A program made the translations under genes and the position numbers. From Oscillospiraceae bacterium (GTDB taxonomy: Bacteria > Bacillota > Clostridia > Oscillospirales > Acutalibacteraceae), in contig CACWPS010000002.1 of the NCBI GenBank assembly GCA_902762875.1, positions 62,001 to 126,000 of the forward strand: 64,000 nt of DNA, in the 5' to 3' direction. The notes below the pieces were generated by a model. That model was not told where the DNA came from. It saw nothing but the letters and a program-made list of their open reading frames with translations, and did not search any database. Shown one piece after another: positions 17,152 to 25,524 of this stretch. Numbering within the stretch: position 1 is the stretch's first letter; each line of letters begins with the position of its first letter.

Positions 17152-18285
17152 TTACCTCTCCTTATTTTTAAAATACATAAACAACTGGCATTTTATCATA
17201 CCGTTGTAAAGCTTACGCCGTTTATCTGCCGTTCTGCCGAAATATTTTTCAAACTCATCGTGGGGGCTTATAACATAGTACTTTCTGCCGCCCCCCTCTT
17301 TAAAGCGGTTACCCATTACGGTGTAAAGCTCCTCTGCCGCCTTAACATCCAAAAGCCGCTCGCCGTAAGGGGGATTTGTAATTATGAGGCATCTTTCCTC
17401 GGGCGGGGTAAAATCTTTTACATCTGCAACCGCCGCCTTAACATATTTTGAAACTCCCGCCTTTTTAGCATTTTCGAGGGTCAGCTCCACCGCATTTTTA
17501 TCAATATCAAAGCCCTGCGCTCTGAAATCCACATTATGAAGTATTAAATCCTGCGCCCTTGTTCTTTCCTCACGCCAAACCTTTTCGGGAATAAAGCCGA
17601 AGCGCTCCGCCGCAAAAAATCGCCTTAACCCAGGGGCGGTTTTGGTCGCCATAAGCGCCGCCTCTATAAGCAAGGTTCCGCTGCCGCAAAATGGGTCTAA
17701 CAGCTTGGTATCAGGGTAAATTCGGGCTAAATCGCACATTGATGCCGCAAGTGTTTCCTTTAAGGGGGCGGCGTTGGAATTGCGCCTGTAGCCCCGCTTG
17801 TGCAGTCCCTCGCCCGAGGTATCAATCATCATTGTGACGCTGTTTTTGTGAATCGAAAATCTTATTCTATATTCGGGCCCCGTCTCGGCAAAGCGGGAAA
17901 CAGAGTATTTAAGCTTTAATCTCTCAACTATCGCCTTTTTGATAATCGACTGGCAGTCGGGTATGCTGTGAAGAATAGAATCAATGCTCCAGCCGTTTAC
18001 GGGAAAGGCGTCGTCCTTACCTATAAAATTCTCCCAATCAAGCGCCTTTACCCCGTCAAACAGCTCGGTAAAGGTGGCGGCGTAAAACTCCCCCACATTG
18101 ATTAAAATTCTCTCCGCAAAGCGGGAGCAGATATTGGCACGGGCCAGCATATTAAAGTCGCCCGCAAGCTTTACCCTGCCGTTTTCGGTGACAATCTCCG
18201 TAAAGCCCATACGGCGAAACTCGTCTGCGGCGATGCTCTCTGTTCCGAAAAGGCAGGGAGCTATCAAATTAATTTTTTCCATCAT
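17152..18285 (-). CDS. THUMP-domain class I RNA methyltransferase (RlmL/YpsC-like)
   Basis: SAM-dependent methyltransferase of the RlmK/L N-terminal (UPF0020) family, likely acting on 23S rRNA. It has 377 residues: a THUMP-type RNA-binding domain (about 1-160), then a Rossmann methyltransferase with LLDPFCGSGTLLIEAAL and the catalytic NPPY motif (ITNPPYGERL). Two ATG codons in a row (18285 and 18282) overlap the fumarase stop, and GGAGG four or seven bases upstream fits either. Coupled translation with the fumarase gene is likely. Confidence 0.88.
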   Translation of the reverse strand: MMEKINLIAPCLFGTESIAADEFRRMGFTEIVTENGRVKLAGDFNMLARANICSRFAERILINVGEFYAATFTELFDGVKALDWENFIGKDDAFPVNGWSIDSILHSIPDCQSIIKKAIVERLKLKYSVSRFAETGPEYRIRFSIHKNSVTMMIDTSGEGLHKRGYRRNSNAAPLKETLAASMCDLARIYPDTKLLDPFCGSGTLLIEAALMATKTAPGLRRFFAAERFGFIPEKVWREERTRAQDLILHNVDFRAQGFDIDKNAVELTLENAKKAGVSKYVKAAVADVKDFTPPEERCLIITNPPYGERLLDVKAAEELYTVMGNRFKEGGGRKYYVISPHDEFEKYFGRTADKRRKLYNGMIKCQLFMYFKNKER

Positions 18286-19127
18286 ATAACCTCCGAAGAG
18301 TGCCGTGTTACATGACAGCCTATATTAACCGCCACGGGAAGTCCGGCAATATGGGTGGGTGCCGTCTCAATATTTACGGCTAAAGCGGTGGTTTTTCCGC
18401 CGAAGCCCTGCGGGCCTATATCAAGCTGATTAATCTTCTCTAACAGCTCGTCCTCAAGTTCCTTATAAAAAGGGTCGGGATTGCGCTTGTCGGTGCTTCT
18501 GCAAAGAGCAAGCTTTGAAAGCAGGGCGCATTGCTCAAAATCGCCCCCTATGCCAACCCCCACAACCATAGGCGGGCAGGGGTTGTTTGAAGCCTTCTTT
18601 ACAATTTCGAGCACTGCCTCTACTACGCCTTCTCTGCCGTCAAAGGGGGTAAGCATTTTAACTCCGCTCATATTCTCACTGCCAAAGCCTTTAGGCGCAA
18701 CAGTTATTTTTACCTTGTCACCCTCGGTAATAACGGTGTGGATAACTGCAGGGGTATTATCATTTGTGTTGACCCTCTTTAGCGGGTCGCCCACAACAGA
18801 CTTGCGCAGAAGTCCCTTTTCGTAGCCTTGCCTTACGCCCTCGTTTACCGCCGCATAAAGGTTGCCGCCGGTAAAGTGCACATCCTGCCCGATTCGGAGA
18901 AAGACTACCGCCATTCCCGTGTCCTGACAGATAGGCAAATCATACTCATTTGCCGCCGCAATATTTCTTTTAAGGTCGCAAAGCACGCTTTTTGCCAACG
19001 AATTTGTTTCGCACCTCTCACAGACGGTTATTTTTTCCTCAATATCCTTTGGCAGTTTTTTATTAGCTCTTATGCAAAGCTCGCTTACTGTTTCGGTTAT
19101 TTTTTCTACTGAAATTTCTCTTATCAT
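18282..19127 (-). CDS. Class I fumarate hydratase, alpha subunit
   Basis: Iron-sulfur hydro-lyase subunit (fumarase or tartrate-dehydratase alpha), 281 residues, the usual size. Cluster cysteines fit ICQDTGMAVVF, NNPCPPMVVGVG and FEQCALL. In two-subunit enzymes the beta gene normally follows directly. Here an RNA methyltransferase overlaps the stop codon instead, so a beta subunit must be encoded elsewhere for activity. L-tartrate dehydratase alpha is the main alternative. Confidence 0.88.
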   Translation of the reverse strand: MIREISVEKITETVSELCIRANKKLPKDIEEKITVCERCETNSLAKSVLCDLKRNIAAANEYDLPICQDTGMAVVFLRIGQDVHFTGGNLYAAVNEGVRQGYEKGLLRKSVVGDPLKRVNTNDNTPAVIHTVITEGDKVKITVAPKGFGSENMSGVKMLTPFDGREGVVEAVLEIVKKASNNPCPPMVVGVGIGGDFEQCALLSKLALCRSTDKRNPDPFYKELEDELLEKINQLDIGPQGFGGKTTALAVNIETAPTHIAGLPVAVNIGCHVTRHSSEVI

Positions 19128-19197
19128 TTTTTCTCCTGAATTAAATAAATTTAAAGGCAGAAATCGCCTAAGGGCAAAATCCGCCTTGAATAAAATC

Positions 19198-19644
19198 TTA
19201 TTTTGCCGCTCCCCGCTTGGTGCGTCTGGCTTCGGGGTTTTTGCGCTTTAGGTCAGAAAACTTTTCATCGCTGGTCTGCTTGAAGCGGTTCATCATTTCC
19301 TCAAAGCTTTGGGGCTCTTCCTTCTTGGGCATCCAGGTATAGGAGCCGTCTATCTTAGGCTGAGAGTAGCTGCGTCTTTCACGGCGTTCCTTTGGCTCGG
19401 TCTTTTCGGGTTCAAGAGCACGCTTAATACTAAGGCTTATCTTACCGTCCTCCCCGATATTAAGCACCTTCATTTTAACGGTGTCGCCCACCTTCACAAA
19501 TTCATTAATATCGTTCACATAGGTGCGTGCAACCTCAGAAATATGTACCATTCCCGATTTGCCCTCGCCTATGTCCGCAAAGACTCCGAAGTTTGTGATT
19601 CCGGTAATTTTTCCCTCAACAATCTGTCCTACAGTAAGCTCCAT
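19198..19644 (-). CDS. yabR: S1 RNA-binding domain protein, YabR-like
   Basis: It is 148 residues with one S1 domain (about 1-75: GQIVEGKITGITNFGVFADI, VHISEV, SLSIKR) and a charged, probably disordered tail. It matches the B. subtilis YabR/general stress protein 13 type. The position right after divIC is the same as in B. subtilis, where the order is yabO-yabP-yabQ-divIC-yabR. The exact RNA target is unknown. Confidence 0.87.
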   Translation of the reverse strand: MELTVGQIVEGKITGITNFGVFADIGEGKSGMVHISEVARTYVNDINEFVKVGDTVKMKVLNIGEDGKISLSIKRALEPEKTEPKERRERRSYSQPKIDGSYTWMPKKEEPQSFEEMMNRFKQTSDEKFSDLKRKNPEARRTKRGAAK

Positions 19645-19669
19645 ATAAGCTTTGTATCCTCCTCAAAAA

Positions 19670-19960
19670 TTAATTGCCTGATATATCGATAAAAACCTGT
19701 TCGTCGGGATAGACGAAGCCCAGTCTTTCTCTTGCCGCTTTTTCAATTATTTGTGACTGCGAGCCGTCCTCAAGCATAGAGCGAAGCTCCTCAATATCAT
19801 TTTGCTCTTGGTCGTACTGTGCCTTCAAGGCTTCAAGCTCCTTGCGGCTTTGACTCAGGGTATTCCAAAGCCCCGAGAGGGTAGCTATCATATAAACGCA
19901 TACACCCAAAATCAAAACCCGCAGTATAATACTTTTATTTTTTCTTTTTTTCTTTTTCAT
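19670..19960 (-). CDS. divIC: Septum formation initiator DivIC/FtsB-like
   Basis: Small bitopic division protein, 96 residues: a basic N-terminus, one transmembrane helix (about 11-30), then a coiled coil (about 33-65) and the family C-terminus KAARERLGFVYPDE. It joins FtsL and DivIB at the septum, and its place between yabQ and yabR is conserved in Firmicutes. Confidence 0.9.
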   Translation of the reverse strand: MKKKKRKNKSIILRVLILGVCVYMIATLSGLWNTLSQSRKELEALKAQYDQEQNDIEELRSMLEDGSQSQIIEKAARERLGFVYPDEQVFIDISGN

Positions 19961-20020
19961 AACTCACACTCCGTAGAAATGCAAGACCGATATTCTATCG
20001 GATTAAGTATACAACAAACA

Positions 20021-20479
20021 CTATTTCTTTTTCAAGTGTTTTTTTAAAGTATTTGCGGGTAAACTGTATATTTTTTTAACTTTTTCGCCCAAATGCTCGG
20101 TTTGCGCTGAAATTACGGTGAAAAATCGGCTGAAAATCACCGAAATCCATTTAAAAACAAACCGCATACCCCGTAACACTTTAGAAAAAGCAAAAAACAA
20201 AATGCGTGAAACCGTAAGCCTTGTAGCCAAAAAGCCTACCGCCGCTCCCGCAAAAACAAAGCCTCGGGGCTGACCGCCCGTTACCGCAAGCAAAAAACAA
20301 AAACAGGTAACGGCGCAAAAAAGAGAATACAAAATATCCGAAACAAAAACTGCGGCTGTGCTAAATTTAATTTCTTTTCTTAAAGCACGCAGGCAATCGT
20401 ATACAATACAGTAAATTCCGCCTAAAACGGCGGAATATAAAAAGCCCAGCAGTTGAGAGAGGTTATCTATTTCCCACAT
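20021..20479 (-). CDS. yabQ: Spore cortex biosynthesis protein YabQ
   Basis: Integral membrane protein needed for spore cortex formation in B. subtilis. It is 152 residues with about three or four hydrophobic segments in the first 95 residues, starting QLLGFLYSAVLGGIYCIVYD, and a basic C-terminal tail. It starts three bases after yabP. Its presence is direct evidence of a spore-forming lineage. Confidence 0.9.
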   Translation of the reverse strand: MWEIDNLSQLLGFLYSAVLGGIYCIVYDCLRALRKEIKFSTAAVFVSDILYSLFCAVTCFCFLLAVTGGQPRGFVFAGAAVGFLATRLTVSRILFFAFSKVLRGMRFVFKWISVIFSRFFTVISAQTEHLGEKVKKIYSLPANTLKKHLKKK

Positions 20480-20482
20480 AGC

Positions 20483-20761
20483 TCACCTGAAAATACGGGA
20501 AAATACACCGCCGCTTTTCTCTTCCGAGGTATATACAAGTGCGTATAGCCGCCCTTCTGCCGAAAGGTCGCCGCTTTTGGTATCGAAATTAATTATATGT
20601 AACCCCGAGCCCTTTACGGTAAGTCTTCCAAGCGAGGTATCAAGCACCACGGTCTCCTCGTCAAAGGAAAGAACATCCTTTACCCCTGTAAGGGTCATTT
20701 TCTTGCGGTCCTCAACTATTATATTATGATTTAAGCGCACATTTTCTTCCACAGCCAACAC
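20483..20761 (-). CDS. yabP: Sporulation protein YabP
   Basis: It is 92 residues of the YabP/YqfC family, with the typical start HNIIVEDRKKMTLTGVKDVLSFDEE and a beta-rich body. It is required for late spore development in the mother cell and is encoded next to yabQ as in B. subtilis. Confidence 0.9.
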   Translation of the reverse strand: MLAVEENVRLNHNIIVEDRKKMTLTGVKDVLSFDEETVVLDTSLGRLTVKGSGLHIINFDTKSGDLSAEGRLYALVYTSEEKSGGVFSRIFR

Positions 20762-20810
20762 CTCTAATTAAATATATTTAATCAGAGTATGTTTTATACC
20801 GCCATAGGGC

Positions 20811-21065
20811 TTAAGGTATTATTTTATAAAGCCCCGCCGCATCGTCCTTTTTAACGGTCTCTGCAACCGAGGTGACCTGAGCTTTAAAATCTCTGGCGCC
20901 GAAGGATATTTCGATAACATCCCCCACCTTTACATCATACGATGCACGAGCCGTCTTGCCGTTTACCGTAACTCTGCCCGCATCGCAGGCCTCATTAGCA
21001 ATCGTGCGCCTTTTAATTATTCTTGAAACCTTTAAATATTTATCAAGTCTCATTTTCTTCTCCAT
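20811..21065 (-). CDS. rqcP: S4-domain RNA-binding protein YabO/RqcP
   Basis: It is 84 residues, almost entirely an S4 domain (MRLDKYLKVSRIIKRRTIA, then VNGKTARASYDVKVGDVIEI). In Firmicutes this protein helps the ribosome quality control factor RqcH add alanine tails to stalled chains. It lies between hup and yabP, as is common. Confidence 0.9.
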   Translation of the reverse strand: MEKKMRLDKYLKVSRIIKRRTIANEACDAGRVTVNGKTARASYDVKVGDVIEISFGARDFKAQVTSVAETVKKDDAAGLYKIIP

Positions 21066-21073
21066 TCAAAAAC

Positions 21074-21098
21074 TAAAGCCGCCCTTACGGACGGCTTT
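21074..21098 (-). terminator. Terminator after hup
   Basis: On the - strand AAAGCCGTCC, GTAA, GGGCGGCTTT (one wobble), then AGTTTTTG. It lies in the 45-base gap between hup and rqcP and likely reduces read-through from the highly expressed hup gene. Confidence 0.65.
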
Positions 21099-21110
21099 TC
21101 GTAAGTACAA

Positions 21111-21401
21111 TTATTTGGAAACTGTATCCTTAAGAGCCTTGCCTGCCTTGAATACGGGATTCTTGGAAGCGGCAATCTTAATGGTCTGCTTAGTCTGGGG
21201 ATTGATACCTGTTCTTGCAGCACGCTCACGAACCTCAAAGGTACCGAAGCCTACGAGCTGAACCTTCTCGCCCTTCTTTAACTCGTCTGTTACGGTGTCA
21301 AGAAAAGCAACGAGAGCCTTTTCAGCGTCCTTCTTAGAAATGCCGGCCTTATCAGCCATAGATGCTACTAATTCAGTTTTGTTCATTGTAAGAACCTCCA
21401 A
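21111..21401 (-). CDS. hup: HU family DNA-binding protein
   Basis: Small nucleoid protein, 96 residues, starting [20 protein letters not shown]. It has the DNA-binding arm signature [20 protein letters not shown] (about 51-70) with the conserved Pro. It bends and compacts DNA as a dimer. Confidence 0.97.
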   Translation of the reverse strand: MEVLTMNKTELVASMADKAGISKKDAEKALVAFLDTVTDELKKGEKVQLVGFGTFEVRERAARTGINPQTKQTIKIAASKNPVFKAGKALKDTVSK

Positions 21402-21563
21402 AAAATTTTTTCAACGAATAACTCCGTTAGAAAGCTATATTGTACAAACTCAAGCCTGTACTATATATTTTTACCATACTTTCTTGGAAAAATCAATATA
21501 TTTTCGTATATATTTTAAATTTTCTGTAAAAAAACATAAAAAATGCGTTTTTTGAGTGGCAAT

Positions 21564-23243
21564 TCAGCGAATAATTCTATGTTTTTTACAAAAATCCGTA
21601 AGCTTTTCTGCCTTAGGAAGAGACCTTAAATCGTCTTCCTCCAAAGCCTTCAGCAACACAAGACAAATTATATAAACTAAAACCGCCGCCAAAATTGCCA
21701 AAGTCGTTATAAAAAACGAATTGCCTATATATAAAACCATCTGTGCGGCAACTCCGCAAAACAATGCGGCAGCAAGGGGTTTAAAAAATACGGCTTTAAT
21801 ATCAAGGGCTGTTTCTTTGCTTTTAAGCAAAACCGCCATATGCAAAACAAATATCACCGCATAACAGGCAAGGGTACCTAAAGCCGCTCCCTTAACATTA
21901 ATTTCGGGGACAGATACGGTAAGCATTCCTATTATAAGCTTAACCGCCGCACCTGCACCTATGTTTATAAGCGCCGCCTTTTGTTTACCCATAGCCTGCA
22001 AAATTCCCGTTAAGGGAATCCCAATACCCGCAAAGACCGCCGCAATACCGAATAACTTAAGCATAGGAGCGCCTATTTCCACCGAGGCGGCGCTGTCATA
22101 CAAAAGCTCCATTATCCTATCCGATGCCACAAAAAGACCTATGCCCGCAGGGAGAGAAATAAGGGAGACAAGCTTTAAGGCAGAGTTTAAATTGCGGTTT
22201 AAAGCCTTATAATCCTTTTCGGTGTTAAGTCCCGCAATTACCGGCACAGCGCTTACACCGATAACCGTAGTAAGGGTAGGAACCAAATTAAAAAGGGTAT
22301 AGGCCTTTCCCCTTATGCCGTAAAGCAGGGCGGAAAGCTCACCGTTTGTTATGGGAGCCGCCGCAGTTTTATTATAGTCTGCTACCGAATAAGCATACAT
22401 TTCCCTTATTATATTGAAGGAGCTTTCGTCAAGCCCGCCTAATTGCCGCCTTACGGTAAGTGCGTCTATAATAAGTGCAATATTACCCGCAAGTGAGGCG
22501 AGTGCTACGGGAACGGCAATCAAAACGAGGGCTTTTGCGGCAGACCTGCCCCCTAAAATCGGACTGCCCGATAATTTAACGGGAGAGATTCCGTCCCCCT
22601 TAAACCTATAATAAAGCTTTAAATAAAGGGTTGATACCGCCGTACCCACCGTAATTCCGAAAATCGCCGCCGCCGCACCGAAAGCGACATTACCGGTTAT
22701 TTTAACCGTCAAAAGTCCAAAGCCAAAGCCCAATACCAGCTTGCAAAGCGCCTCTAAAAGCTCGGAAACCGCCGTGGGAAGCATATTGTTAAGCCCTTGA
22801 TAATAGCCTCGGTAAGAGGACATAAGGCAACAAAAAATAACCGACGGGGTCATTGCAAAGAGGGAATATATGCCCGCCCCTGTAGAATCGGTAAGTCTCG
22901 AAAAGGGATATATAACGGCACTAAGGCACAAAAAGCAGATAAGCCCCGCCGAAAGATATACCCTGCGGCTCACATTCAGCATCTGCTTTACATCATTATA
23001 TCTTCCCTTTGCTAAATATTCCGAAACCGTTTTTGATACGGCAACAGGGAACCCTGCCATAGCAAGGGCGTAAAAGGGTGTAAATAAATCGTAGGCAGAG
23101 GAAAAATAGCCGAAGCCCAAATCGCCCAGACAGTATTTAGAGGAAAGGGGAATTTTAAAAAGTGCTCCTATAAGCTTTACAATAACCGCCGAGCATAAAA
23201 GCAAAAGCGCACCCCGTTGAAAGCTCTTTTCTTGTGTTTTCAT
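21564..23243 (-). CDS. SpoVB/YabM-type oligosaccharide flippase (MATE/MOP)
   Basis: Polytopic membrane protein of about 559 residues with roughly 14 hydrophobic segments, of the polysaccharide-export/SpoVB/MurJ superfamily. It probably flips a cell-wall or spore-cortex lipid-linked precursor. The start MKTQEKSFQRGALLLL matches SpoVB-like N-termini. The open frame extends 21 codons further and overlaps mtnN, and an ATG at 23255 is the other candidate. The neighbourhood matches the B. subtilis yabM-yabO-yabP region. Confidence 0.85.
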   Translation of the reverse strand: MKTQEKSFQRGALLLLCSAVIVKLIGALFKIPLSSKYCLGDLGFGYFSSAYDLFTPFYALAMAGFPVAVSKTVSEYLAKGRYNDVKQMLNVSRRVYLSAGLICFLCLSAVIYPFSRLTDSTGAGIYSLFAMTPSVIFCCLMSSYRGYYQGLNNMLPTAVSELLEALCKLVLGFGFGLLTVKITGNVAFGAAAAIFGITVGTAVSTLYLKLYYRFKGDGISPVKLSGSPILGGRSAAKALVLIAVPVALASLAGNIALIIDALTVRRQLGGLDESSFNIIREMYAYSVADYNKTAAAPITNGELSALLYGIRGKAYTLFNLVPTLTTVIGVSAVPVIAGLNTEKDYKALNRNLNSALKLVSLISLPAGIGLFVASDRIMELLYDSAASVEIGAPMLKLFGIAAVFAGIGIPLTGILQAMGKQKAALINIGAGAAVKLIIGMLTVSVPEINVKGAALGTLACYAVIFVLHMAVLLKSKETALDIKAVFFKPLAAALFCGVAAQMVLYIGNSFFITTLAILAAVLVYIICLVLLKALEEDDLRSLPKAEKLTDFCKKHRIIR

Positions 23244-23244
23244 A

Positions 23245-23946
23245 TCACAGCTCATTTGCGGCGGCTTTAGCGCATTCGAGTATAAAGTCAGATAAAACCG
23301 TCTCACCCGAAGTGTTCATTTCACGGTAGCTTTCAAGTGCCGATTCACCCGCGTCGTCGGAAACCCTGCGCACCGAGGCAAAGGGCACCCCCGCATACTC
23401 GCAGACATAGGCGATGGCCGCCGTCTCCATATCACAGCACATAGCGCCAAATTCATCCTTTAAAAAGCTACGCAGCTTTTCATCGCACACAAAGCAGTCG
23501 CCTGTTGCGGCAAGCCCCTCTTTAATATGGGGCAAAAGGGATTTTACAATACCGTTTAAGCGCTTGTCCGAATTATAAACAAAGCTCTCCTGCCCCGGCT
23601 TTTCACAGGGCTTATAGCCGATTGTTGTAAGGTTGAAATCGTGCTCTAAAAACTTATTGCAAAGGCAAATCTCACCCCGCCTTACACCGCTTATTCCGCC
23701 GGAAAGCCCGTAATTAAGTATAACTTCACAGCCTATATCCACCAAATGGGCGGCCCCCGCTGCCGCATTTACCTTGCCAATTCCGCAAAGCATAGCACAA
23801 AGCTCGGTGTCTCCGATTTTAAATTCGAATATCCTTCTTTTAAGAAAGGTTTTTTCGGTATATTTGCCCCTTTTGATGTTTTCCTCAAGGGGTGCAAACT
23901 CGTCCGAATCGGCGACGATTATGCCTATTTTCTTAATTCTTTCCAT
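23245..23946 (-). CDS. mtnN: 5'-methylthioadenosine/S-adenosylhomocysteine nucleosidase
   Basis: Cleaves adenine from methylthioadenosine and S-adenosylhomocysteine, linking to methionine salvage and to the SAM made by metK. It is 233 residues. Family motifs are GIGKVNAAAGAA, LSGGISG, DMETAAIAYVC (substrate-binding Met-Glu pair) and RRVSDDA with the catalytic Asp. A related futalosine or nucleoside phosphorylase activity is possible but less likely. Confidence 0.88.
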   Translation of the reverse strand: MERIKKIGIIVADSDEFAPLEENIKRGKYTEKTFLKRRIFEFKIGDTELCAMLCGIGKVNAAAGAAHLVDIGCEVILNYGLSGGISGVRRGEICLCNKFLEHDFNLTTIGYKPCEKPGQESFVYNSDKRLNGIVKSLLPHIKEGLAATGDCFVCDEKLRSFLKDEFGAMCCDMETAAIAYVCEYAGVPFASVRRVSDDAGESALESYREMNTSGETVLSDFILECAKAAANEL

Positions 23947-23973
23947 ATATTCTCTCCGTAAATATTTTTACAC

Positions 23974-24001
23974 AAAAAAGCCTCCCAAGCCTCATGGGAG
24001 G
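23974..24001 (-). terminator. Terminator downstream of the zinc-ribbon gene
   Basis: On the - strand CCTCCCA, TGAGGCT, TGGGAGG, followed by CTTTTTTGTG. It also forms the left end of the repeat described at this site. Confidence 0.7.
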
Positions 24002-24101
24002 GGGACCGACCGTTAGGTTGGTGGAGGGATATATTTAAGATTTCCAAAATCCTAATATCCCCCAGTCAGCTTTGCTGACAGCCCCCTTTAGGCAAGGGGG
24101 C
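23980..24101. repeat. Second member of the CCGACCGTTAGGTTGG repeat family
   Basis: The interval has a hairpin at each end (CCTCCCA/TGGGAGG and GCCCCCTT/AAGGGGGC). It carries CCGACCGTTAGGTTGG near 24007 and the complement of CCCTTGCCTAAAGG at its right end, both found in the 15.94-16.18 kb element. It is a shorter, rearranged relative without coding capacity. Confidence 0.6.
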
Positions 24102-24146
24102 CCATTGTTTTATAAAATTTCACATTAATTCAACAGTGGTCGGTTT

Positions 24147-24533
24147 TTACTCTGTCTTGTCTTCCTCGCTGTCGTAAAAAAGCTTTTCGCCGCAGGCGTT
24201 GCAGTAATTGGAGATTTGGTCGATTGCCGCTCCGCACTTAGGGCAGATGCGCTTATTCTTAGCGCTGTTAATTTCTGCCTTAAGGGCATCAATCTTATCG
24301 CTTTTTTCCTTTATTGCAAGCACTAACTCGCTGATGTTTTCGGCATCACACTCGCCGTCCTTGATTTTATTGTAATAAATCTCGCCCAAAACCGCAAAAT
24401 CCTTTGCTCTTTTGCTTTCAAGAGAGGCTATGTCAAACTTCTGCTTTTGGGTATTAACAACCTCGCCCGTCTTCTTAGAGGCAACATCAATCGCATCCTT
24501 AGCCTTGCTTAGCATATCGTCAAAAAAATCCAT
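24147..24533 (-). CDS. Zinc-ribbon coiled-coil protein
   Basis: It is 128 residues. The first 90 are charged and mostly helical, with likely coiled coil around 75-90. The C-terminal zinc ribbon is CPKCGAAIDQISNYCNACG. No enzyme motif is seen. Proteins of this layout are common and uncharacterised in Clostridia. It stands alone between a terminator and the nucleoside kinase. Confidence 0.8.
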   Translation of the reverse strand: MDFFDDMLSKAKDAIDVASKKTGEVVNTQKQKFDIASLESKRAKDFAVLGEIYYNKIKDGECDAENISELVLAIKEKSDKIDALKAEINSAKNKRICPKCGAAIDQISNYCNACGEKLFYDSEEDKTE

Positions 24534-24591
24534 TGTTAAAACCTCCGTTTTTTCTTATTCTATCACAAATTTATGAACATTTCAAGTAGAG

Positions 24592-25524
24592 TTACAGTTG
24601 ATATTTACCGTTGCCCACAAATTCCGTAATCAGGGAATCGGGCGGCAAAAGGGATATATCAATCGGGACGAATTTTTCAATAGCCTTAACTGTTTTAAAA
24701 AAATAGCCCCTGAACGGCACATCATCCTTTACCTCGTCTGCAAGCTTTAAAAACTCGTTACGGTAAAGGCAGGGCTCATATATGTGCAGGGTTTTAATCT
24801 GCGCATCGGCAGTATCCTTAAAGCAGTAAAGATACTTTTCCTCACCCTCCACAACCCCCTGCCAGAGGCACAGGGTATCATTAACGGGAGTGCCCCTAAA
24901 GGTGCGGTCACGAAGCAGACGCCGCATTAGCCTTATTTGCTTGCTTGACAAAAGCTTACTGCCGTCCTCATTATCAATACCTCGGTTTACGCTGATGTAC
25001 GCCTTAAATATATTCTTTCGGGGCACTAAATCGGTTATAAGGGGATTTAATGCGTGAAGCCCCTCTACTATAGCTATACCCTTTCCCGAAACATCAATTT
25101 CTTTAGCTTCAAGAAGCCTTGTTTTATTGGAAAAATTAAATTTCGGAAGCAATGTCTTACCCGTTTTAATAATCTCGCTAAAGCATTTGTTAAGGAGCTT
25201 AATATCAAGGGCATTTACCGATTCAATATCTTTAGTTCCATCCTCTAATACGGGCAGTTTATCCACAGGTAAATAAAAATCGTCAAGAGATATTATTTCG
25301 ATTTTTTCGCCCAGATTTCTTAGCTTTTCGCAAAGTATATGGGCAGTTGTAGTTTTACCCGATGCCGAGGGCCCCGCCAATGCTACAATTTTAATATCCT
25401 TATTATCGGCTATTCTTGCGGCAATTTCGGTAAGCTCTTTTTCGTAATGCCGTTCAGCACGGGATACTAACTCCCCCGGATTATTAAGTGCTAAATCATT
25501 TATTGTTTGCAGGGTACTTTTCAT
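24592..25524 (-). CDS. Uridine kinase-like nucleoside kinase
   Basis: P-loop kinase of the phosphoribulokinase/uridine kinase family, 310 residues. Walker A is GPSASGKTT (about 50-58), followed by SLDDFYLP and EGLHALNP. The first 40 residues resemble the tail of the longer TGS-type nucleoside kinases of Clostridia, so this may be a shortened form. It starts 29 bases inside hemZ, which shows tight coupling. Confidence 0.85.
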   Translation of the reverse strand: MKSTLQTINDLALNNPGELVSRAERHYEKELTEIAARIADNKDIKIVALAGPSASGKTTTAHILCEKLRNLGEKIEIISLDDFYLPVDKLPVLEDGTKDIESVNALDIKLLNKCFSEIIKTGKTLLPKFNFSNKTRLLEAKEIDVSGKGIAIVEGLHALNPLITDLVPRKNIFKAYISVNRGIDNEDGSKLLSSKQIRLMRRLLRDRTFRGTPVNDTLCLWQGVVEGEEKYLYCFKDTADAQIKTLHIYEPCLYRNEFLKLADEVKDDVPFRGYFFKTVKAIEKFVPIDISLLPPDSLITEFVGNGKYQL

